The notes under the pieces: model-generated
Databases searched by the model: none
What the model saw: only the letters and a program-made list of their open reading frames with translations
What the model was told of the DNA's origin: nothing
Assembly (NCBI RefSeq): GCF_013416555.1
Contig: NZ_JACCFG010000003.1
Span: 124,001 to 188,000 of the forward strand
Direction of reading: 5' to 3'
Source: Sphingomonas sp. R-74633
Lineage (GTDB): Bacteria; Pseudomonadota; Alphaproteobacteria; Sphingomonadales; Sphingomonadaceae
DNA length: 64,000 nucleotides
Made by a program: the position numbers and the translations under genes
Shown here: positions 59,095 to 64,000 of the stretch, one piece after another
Layout of the letters: each line of letters starts with the position of its first letter
How positions within the stretch are numbered: the stretch's first letter is position 1

Positions 59095-60390
59095 ATGTTC
59101 GGGAAATTGCTCGCGGCCGCCGCGCTGCTCACCGCTTCGGGAACAGCGCAAGCGCAGACCTATGCGATCCAGGCGGGTCATGTGATCGTCGATGCCGCCA
59201 AGCCGGCGCGCGGCGCCGCCACGCTGATCGTCGAGAAGGGCCGGATCGTCCGCATCGACGACGGCGCCACCGCACCCGCCGGCGCTACCGTCATCGACTT
59301 GCGCACCAAAACCGTGCTGCCCGGGCTGATCGACGTGCATGTCCACCTGACCGGCAATGCCGGCGAGCCCTGGTATCAGGGCCTGACCACCAAATATTCC
59401 GAACCCTATGCTGCCACGGTGGGCCTGAAGAACGCGCTGATCACAGCCCGCGCCGGCTTCACTACGGTGCGCGACCTTGGCGGCGCGCCCTATGCGAGCC
59501 TGGCGATGCGCGACGCGATCGCAGAGGGCGGCTTCCCCGGTCCGCGGATCCTCGTCGCCGGCCCGGCGCTGTCGATCATCGGCGGGCATGGCGACGCGAC
59601 CACCGGCCTCGCCCCCGATCTGCGTGAGGCGATCGACAGGACCGGCGAACAATTCTGGGTGTGCACCGGCGCCGCCGAATGCGCCAAGGCGGTGCGCAAG
59701 CTCGCGGCGATGGGCATGGAGGTGATCAAGTTCCACGCTACCGGCGGCGTGCTCGATCCCGGCGCGATGGGCCTTGAGCAGCATTTCACCGACGAGGAGA
59801 TGAAGGCGATCTGCGACACCGCGCACCAGATGCACCTCAAATGCGCCGCCCATGCCCACGGTGCGCGCGGCATCGAGGCGGCAGTGCGCGCCGGCGTCGA
59901 TTCGATCGAGCACGGCACCTTCGCCGACGACACCGACGTCCAGCTGATGAAGGCGAAAGGCACCTATTTCTCGGCGACGCTGATGGCGTTCAGCGGCCTG
60001 CAAATGTATCTCGGCAAGGGCGTCTTCAGCGAGAATAGCGAGATCAAGGCGCGCCAGACGCTCGACCAATGGGGCAAGGCACTCAACCGCGCCTACAAGG
60101 CCGGGGTGAAGATCGCGCTCGGCACCGATGCCGCGGTCTATCCGCACGGCCGCAACGGCGAGGAGATCGGGCTGATGGTCTCCAAGGGCGGGATGACACC
60201 GCGCGACGCGCTGATCGCCGCCACAAAAGGCGGCGCCGACCTGCTCGGCCTGTCCGCGGAAACCGGCACGCTCGATCCCGGCAAGTCGGCGGACCTGATC
60301 GCCGTCGATGGCGATCCGCTGACCGATCCCGCCGCGGTGCTCCACATCGCCTATGTGATGGTGCGCGGCAAAGCGATCCCGTTGCAGTGA
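59095..60390 (+). CDS. exported amidohydrolase-family protein
   Basis: 431 residues with a signal peptide (MFGKLLAAAALLTASGTAQA). The amidohydrolase metal sites are visible: IDVHVHLTG (His-x-His), the likely carbamylated Lys in VIKFHATGG, AAHAHGARG (His), IEHGTFADD (His) and ALGTDAAVYPHG (Asp). It belongs to the imidazolonepropionase-like group that includes prolidase-type Sgx9260/Cc2672 enzymes acting on Xaa-Arg/Lys or Xaa-Pro dipeptides, which is plausible for a periplasmic peptide scavenger. The exact substrate is not decidable. Confidence 0.9.
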   Translation: MFGKLLAAAALLTASGTAQAQTYAIQAGHVIVDAAKPARGAATLIVEKGRIVRIDDGATAPAGATVIDLRTKTVLPGLIDVHVHLTGNAGEPWYQGLTTKYSEPYAATVGLKNALITARAGFTTVRDLGGAPYASLAMRDAIAEGGFPGPRILVAGPALSIIGGHGDATTGLAPDLREAIDRTGEQFWVCTGAAECAKAVRKLAAMGMEVIKFHATGGVLDPGAMGLEQHFTDEEMKAICDTAHQMHLKCAAHAHGARGIEAAVRAGVDSIEHGTFADDTDVQLMKAKGTYFSATLMAFSGLQMYLGKGVFSENSEIKARQTLDQWGKALNRAYKAGVKIALGTDAAVYPHGRNGEEIGLMVSKGGMTPRDALIAATKGGADLLGLSAETGTLDPGKSADLIAVDGDPLTDPAAVLHIAYVMVRGKAIPLQ

Positions 60391-60412
60391 GGCCTGGTGC
60401 AGTGAGGCGTTG
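60383..60412. repeat. two imperfect 15-bp tandem repeats over the amidohydrolase stop codon
   Basis: TGCAGTGAGGC at 60383-60393 and again at 60398-60408 (15-bp period). The first copy contains the stop codon TGA, the second a second TGA. This looks like a small slipped-strand duplication. Confidence 0.5.
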
Positions 60413-60444
60413 CACGCGCCCCTAAGCTGCGCCAGACTCGCGCC

Positions 60445-60885
60445 ATGGGGCAGGACGAACGCATTGCGCCGCTACCGCTCATCGCCTGCGTGCTCGCGGG
60501 GCCGGTGATCGCGTCGCTGCTGCCCGGCATCTTCGCTGCGGGATCGAACGCGGGCGACAGTTTCCTGCGCATCTGGGGCACGTTGTCGCTGTTCGGAGTC
60601 TGCTACGCCGTGGTGGTCGGCGTACCGATCGCGTTGCTGCTCCTGCGCGATCCGGCGCTGCCCTGGCGGCGCTGGCTCGGCGCCGGGCTGCTCGCCGGGC
60701 TGGTCACTGCCGCGCTCCTGCTCGGCTGGGCCGCGCTGACCAGCACGCGCAACCTGATCGGCGGGCAATGGGCCGAGATGCAGGTGCTCACCTTGTGGAT
60801 CGTCGTGCCGCTGGTGCTGTTCTCCGCGATCGTCTCGCGAGTCGCACTCGCGCTTTGGCTGGGCCGCCGCCAGACGCAGCTGTGA
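60445..60885 (+). CDS. small four-helix membrane protein, unknown function
   Basis: 146 residues with four hydrophobic segments (LIACVLAGPVIASLLPGIFAA, WGTLSLFGVCYAVVVGVPIALL, WLGAGLLAGLVTAALLLGWAAL, LTLWIVVPLVLFSAIVSRVAL) and short polar loops. No ribosome site is evident. The stop overlaps the GTG start of the EamA transporter gene (GTGA at 60882), so the two are coupled and may work together. Family not recognised. Confidence 0.7.
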   Translation: MGQDERIAPLPLIACVLAGPVIASLLPGIFAAGSNAGDSFLRIWGTLSLFGVCYAVVVGVPIALLLLRDPALPWRRWLGAGLLAGLVTAALLLGWAALTSTRNLIGGQWAEMQVLTLWIVVPLVLFSAIVSRVALALWLGRRQTQL

Positions 60886-61715
60886 ACGCCGCTCTCCTCG
60901 CCCCGGCGATGATGATCGCCTCGGGCTCGATCCACGCGGTGGTCAACGCGATCCTCAAGGGCGGCAAGGACAAGATGGCCGGCCGCGCGATCATCGACGG
61001 ATCGAGCGCGCTGATCCTGCTCCCCGCCATTTTGCTGGTGCCGCTGCCCGCCGGCGCCTGGCCGTGGATCGCCGCCACTGCGCTCGTCCATTGCCTCTAT
61101 CTCTACGCGCTGGTCCGCACTTTCGAGGCGAGCGACTATTCCGCCGCCTACCCGATCCTGCGCGGCACCGCGCCTTTGGTCACTGCCGCGCTCTCGCTCG
61201 GCCTGTTCGGCGAGCCTGCCTCGCCGCGCGAACTGATCGGCATCGCGCTGATCGGCGCGGCGATGTTCGTCATGGTGATGGGCCGGCATATCGGGCGCGC
61301 CGGACTCGGCTGGGCGCTGCTCACCGGGGTCACCATTGCCGGCTATACCGTGATCGACGCGCACGGCGTGCGCGCCGCGCCGACACCGACCAGTTATATC
61401 GTCTGGATGTTCGTGCTGATGGGCGCGAGCACGGTGACGATGTTCGCGCTGCTTTCAAAAGGCGCGATCTTCGCCTCGGCGGCGAAGCAATGGCGCCCGG
61501 GTGCGGTGGCGGGCGCGCTTTCGATCCTGACCTATGGCCTGGCATTATCGGCACTGGCGATCGGGCCCACCGCTCCGCTCGCGGCCTTGCGCGAGACCGG
61601 CATGGTCACTGCGCTGGTGATCGCCACCCTCTTCCTGGGCGAGAAGGTGACGCCCGGCCGGGTGCTGGGCGTCACCGGGATCCTCGCCGGCGCAGTACTG
61701 ATCCTGAGTGCCTAG
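60882..61715 (+). CDS. EamA/DMT-family transporter
   Basis: 277 residues, about ten membrane helices, starting with GTG within the overlap with the previous gene. Two EamA repeats are suggested by SGSIHAVVNAILKGG, YPILRGTAPLVTAALSLGLFGE (end of repeat 1, with the helix-closing Gly-Glu) and LAALRETGMVTALVIATLFLGEKVTPGRV (end of repeat 2). DMT transporters export amino acids and other metabolites; the substrate is unknown. Its stop overlaps the stop of the convergent S41 protease as CTAG. Confidence 0.9.
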   Translation: MNAALLAPAMMIASGSIHAVVNAILKGGKDKMAGRAIIDGSSALILLPAILLVPLPAGAWPWIAATALVHCLYLYALVRTFEASDYSAAYPILRGTAPLVTAALSLGLFGEPASPRELIGIALIGAAMFVMVMGRHIGRAGLGWALLTGVTIAGYTVIDAHGVRAAPTPTSYIVWMFVLMGASTVTMFALLSKGAIFASAAKQWRPGAVAGALSILTYGLALSALAIGPTAPLAALRETGMVTALVIATLFLGEKVTPGRVLGVTGILAGAVLILSA

Positions 61716-63043
61716 CTCTTGGGCGACGGCGTGCTCGATCCGTCCGCCCGCTCGATCACCGCGCCGGTCACCGCGCCCTCGCCGCTGAAGCGCACCCGGC
61801 TGCGCGGATCGGGCTCGAGCGCGAACAGATCGGGGCCCAGCGGCACCATCGCCGATTTCGGGCCGCCATCGCGCTGCCAGATGAGCACGCCATTCTCGAT
61901 CCGGACCGTGCGCGGGCCATAGCGGCCGACATAAGCCTCGAGCGGACGCGGCGGCGTCACCGGCGTCACGCGCGCGGCATAGAGCGCGGCGGTCCATTCG
62001 AGTTCGGTCTTCCCCGGCCCCTCGGCCTTTTCGGCAAGCTTGAGCGCCGCGTCCTGCAATGCGCGGTCGAGCGCCTTGTCGGCGGGCACCGCGATCTTCG
62101 GCGCGACGCCCTTGCCTTCCCAATTGCCGCCGCCCGGCAGCTCGGGATAGCCGATCGACACGCTCATCACATAGCCGCCCGGCACCGGATAATGCTCGTT
62201 GCGATAGGCCGCGCCCGCCGTGGTCTCGCCCACCAGCGTGCCAAAGCCCAGCCGCGCGACATGGCTGGTGAACTCCTCCGCCGCCGATGCCGCGCGGCCG
62301 CTGGTCAGCACATAGAGCGGCGCGGCGATCTGCCCGCCCGGCACCGCCTCGCTCACCGAAGTCGTCGGCGCATCCTTGCGCAAGTGGAAGGTCACCAGCA
62401 GCGTGTTCGGCGCAGTGAAATAGCTGGTGATCCGCTTCACCGCATCGGGGCTGCCGCCGCCATTGGTGCGCAGGTCAAGGATCGCGGCATCGCCGTCGCG
62501 CAGGAACGTCATGGCGGCATCGATCGCCTTGCCGCTCTCGGCGCCCGACCAGCCAAACCCGTCATAGCGGATGTAGCGAATATTGCCGGGCAGCAGCTTC
62601 ATCTCGGTGATGCCATGGTTGTGGGCACGCATCATTGCCTTGAGGAAAGGCGAATCCTCGACATCGTCGGCCTGGGGACCGCGTGCCGCCAGTTCGGCGG
62701 AGGTCGGCGGATCGAAGATCAGCTGGAGATGCTTGTCCGCCGCGACGGCATAGAGATCCTCGTTCACCCGGCGGGTCAGCTCGCCCTGGTCGGGCACGTC
62801 GTAGCGCCCGGACTTGAGTCCCTTGGCCAGGGCGGCATCGAGCGGCGCGCGCTTGGCCGCGACTACATAATTCTCCGCGATCGCCTTGCGGATCGCCGCG
62901 ACGATCTCCGCCTTGCTTGCCGGCGCCACGCCTGTCGGGCCGGCGCCGGGCCCCTGGCGCGGGCCGGGAGCCGTGCCCTGCTGCGCGAAGGCGGCGGGTG
63001 CGAGCCCGGCGGTAATCAGGGCGGCGGCAAGTGCGATCTTCAT
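61712..63043 (-). CDS. S41-family (tail-specific/C-terminal processing) peptidase
   Basis: 443 residues with signal peptide (MKIALAAALITAGLAPAAFA) and GGGAGGGAC ribosome site. The N-terminal helical region includes VAAIRKAIAENYVVAAKRAPLD. The catalytic domain has DAAILDLRTNGGGSPDAVKR, the likely nucleophile Ser in TSGRAASAAEEF, and GETTAGAAYR. There is no PDZ domain, so it resembles the interphotoreceptor-retinoid-binding-protein-like S41 group (N-terminal Peptidase_S41_N plus S41). A C-terminal domain (PLEAYVGRYGPRTVRIENG) is DUF3471-like. An 18-bp palindrome lies just upstream of the start. Confidence 0.9.
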   Translation of the reverse strand: MKIALAAALITAGLAPAAFAQQGTAPGPRQGPGAGPTGVAPASKAEIVAAIRKAIAENYVVAAKRAPLDAALAKGLKSGRYDVPDQGELTRRVNEDLYAVAADKHLQLIFDPPTSAELAARGPQADDVEDSPFLKAMMRAHNHGITEMKLLPGNIRYIRYDGFGWSGAESGKAIDAAMTFLRDGDAAILDLRTNGGGSPDAVKRITSYFTAPNTLLVTFHLRKDAPTTSVSEAVPGGQIAAPLYVLTSGRAASAAEEFTSHVARLGFGTLVGETTAGAAYRNEHYPVPGGYVMSVSIGYPELPGGGNWEGKGVAPKIAVPADKALDRALQDAALKLAEKAEGPGKTELEWTAALYAARVTPVTPPRPLEAYVGRYGPRTVRIENGVLIWQRDGGPKSAMVPLGPDLFALEPDPRSRVRFSGEGAVTGAVIERADGSSTPSPKS

Positions 63044-63059
63044 GGGTCCCTCCCGGACT

Positions 63060-63077
63060 GTGTTAGTCAACTAACAC
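63060..63077. promoter_or_regulatory. 18-bp palindromic operator candidate between S41 protease and Lrp-type regulator
   Basis: GTGTTAGT-CA-ACTAACAC, perfect 8-bp arms (63060-63067, 63070-63077), located 17 bp upstream of the S41 start and about 75 bp upstream of the divergent Lrp-type gene. Its form resembles operators of TetR-type repressors more than the degenerate Lrp sites. It could control either gene. Confidence 0.5.
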
Positions 63078-63152
63078 TGCATGCGGGGGAATGCGAGCGC
63101 ATGGCGCGCAATTTCATCCGCTTCCTTGCCAAAATCTGGCATTGTCGCCGCC

Positions 63153-63626
63153 ATGACCCATGACGACATCGACCTGCGCATTCTCGGCCTTCTCCAGCAG
63201 GACGCACTGATGACCGCCGACATGCTGGCCGAGCGGCTGCCGCTCTCGCCCAGTGCGATCGCGCGCCGCATCCGCCGGATGCGCGCCGACGGCACGGTCG
63301 CCGCCGATGTCGCGGTGGTATCGGAAGAGGTCGGCCCGTTCCTCTCGGCGCTGGTCCATGTCCAGTTCGACCGGCACTCGCTCGACGCGGTCCAGGGCTT
63401 CCAGCGCCGGCTGATCGCCAGCCCGCACGTCCAGATGGTGCTCGAGATCACCGGCAGCTTCGACATCGTGCTGCTCGTCTCGGCGCGCGACATGGAGTCG
63501 TTCAACGCGCTGGTCGATTCGCTGCTCGGCGGCGATCCGGTGGTGCGGCGCTACGAGACCAGCTTCGTCAAGCGGCGGAGGAAGTTCACTCCGGCCTTGC
63601 CGCTGCATGAGCTGCTGGAGGGCTAG
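63153..63626 (+). CDS. Lrp/AsnC-family transcriptional regulator
   Basis: 157 residues: an N-terminal winged helix-turn-helix (DIDLRILGLLQQDALMTADMLAERL, then PLSPSAIARRIRRMRADG as recognition helix) and a C-terminal RAM/AsnC ligand domain (LSALVHVQFDRH, MVLEITGSFDIVLLVSARDM). Lrp-type regulators bind amino acids and form octamers. It is divergent from the S41 peptidase across a short region holding a perfect palindrome. Its stop overlaps the convergent lipoprotein gene as CTAG. Confidence 0.92.
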   Translation: MTHDDIDLRILGLLQQDALMTADMLAERLPLSPSAIARRIRRMRADGTVAADVAVVSEEVGPFLSALVHVQFDRHSLDAVQGFQRRLIASPHVQMVLEITGSFDIVLLVSARDMESFNALVDSLLGGDPVVRRYETSFVKRRRKFTPALPLHELLEG

Positions 63627-64000
63627 GAGAAGTGATACCAGTAAATGCCCTCGCCCAGCGCTGAATAGCCGGACCTGGGCTTGAGCGGCTTGCGGGGATC
63701 GCGCGGAATGAAATAGCCCCAGCTGTCGTCGAAATAGATTCTGACCGGGATCTCGACGCCATCCTCGTCGATCCGCACCCATTCGGGCCGGAGCGCCGCA
63801 ATCGCAGGCGGCCAGCGCGATTCGGGGACACGCGACGACGCGTCGACCTGCGGATTCGCCATCAGCGCCTGCGCCTCGGCACGGATCGCCTGCAGCGTTG
63901 CGGGGTCCCGGGTGTGACCGGGGCTGCAACCGGCCAGCAGCCAAAGCGCCGCCAGATTGACCAGCATTCCTTCGCGTAACTGCCCGCCGATCATGCGCAT
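63623..64000 (-). CDS. small lipoprotein, unknown function (start at window edge)
   Basis: Up to 125 residues. The first possible ATG is at the last base of the window, and an ATG at 63967 is an alternative; a longer upstream start beyond the window cannot be excluded. The lipobox LLAGC predicts lipidation, which fits a short signal peptide (MLVNLAALWLLAGC). The mature part has EWVRIDEDGVEIPVRIYFDD and ends with GIYWYHFS, an aromatic-rich tail. No family recognised. Confidence 0.65.
   Translation of the reverse strand: MRMIGGQLREGMLVNLAALWLLAGCSPGHTRDPATLQAIRAEAQALMANPQVDASSRVPESRWPPAIAALRPEWVRIDEDGVEIPVRIYFDDSWGYFIPRDPRKPLKPRSGYSALGEGIYWYHFS

Noticed and set aside
61064..63163. 699-codon plus-strand open frame
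   Set aside because: Runs out of frame through the EamA gene and antisense to the S41 protease, both of which have clear motifs.

Overview
The window is high-GC chromosomal DNA from an alphaproteobacterium, most likely a sphingomonad (Sphingomonas or a close relative). The evidence is gene content and order: recF-gyrB; RNase E, amidase, PBP1A and prfB in a row; ileS-lspA-bamF; DUF3572/divK/rpmG; a TorF-type porin; and many small lipoproteins typical of that order. About 65 protein genes are densely packed, with many ATGA/TGATG start-stop overlaps and several convergent pairs whose stop codons overlap as CTAG or TTAA. I found no rRNA, tRNA, CRISPR array, transposase or prophage gene.

Layout. 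1-5.2 kb: Coq4 (5' end outside the window), an exported protein, recF and gyrB, with a hairpin terminator between recF and gyrB. 5.3-9.4 kb: exported and envelope proteins (a DUF4198 protein behind a Fur-like palindrome, RlpA-like, MpaB/DUF2236, L,D-transpeptidase). 9.5-20.7 kb: PEP carboxylase, thioesterase, an MliC-type lipoprotein, an orphan ExbD, a Bcr/CflA exporter, an IPNS-like dioxygenase, homoserine dehydrogenase and two related small secreted proteins. 20.9-21.8 kb: GlpX. 21.9-25.7 kb: the most unusual locus, described below. 25.9-33.4 kb: CPBP protease, CocE-type hydrolase, a nitrobindin-like protein with an ABC-2 exporter, DsbA-like protein and an M48-TPR protease. 33.5-42.6 kb: RNase E, AmiC-type amidase, PBP1A, RF2 and a lipobox-bearing methyltransferase. 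42.6-47.6 kb: RadC-like protein, a thyA-hydrolase-folA-dipeptidase operon and ribF. 47.7-51.6 kb: ileS-lspA-bamF. 51.7-56.5 kb: porin, RidA, HAD, DUF3572, DivK, L33, a GDT1-like protein and Dps. 56.6-64 kb: metallophosphoesterase, ATP-dependent DNA ligase, amidohydrolase, EamA transporter, S41 protease and an Lrp-type regulator.

Candidate new system (minus strand, 25716 to 21883). Three translationally coupled genes encode (i) a 746-residue protein with an N-terminal VioB-type ferritin-like domain and a C-terminal tail carrying 13 cysteines in CG/CGG motifs and Pro/Thr linkers, (ii) a DUF692 protein, i.e. a multinuclear non-haem iron-dependent oxidase (MNIO), and (iii) a DUF2063 (BufC/HvfC-like) partner protein. 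MNIO plus partner pairs normally modify cysteines of small RiPP precursors such as bufferins. No such peptide is visible here, so I infer that the Cys-rich tail of the large ferritin-like protein is the substrate. This is inference from context and motifs.

Other features of note are five intergenic palindromic repeat elements of three families filling short gaps, a codon-usage anomaly inside the ileS editing domain, and an ATP-dependent DNA ligase lacking its usual damage-response partners.
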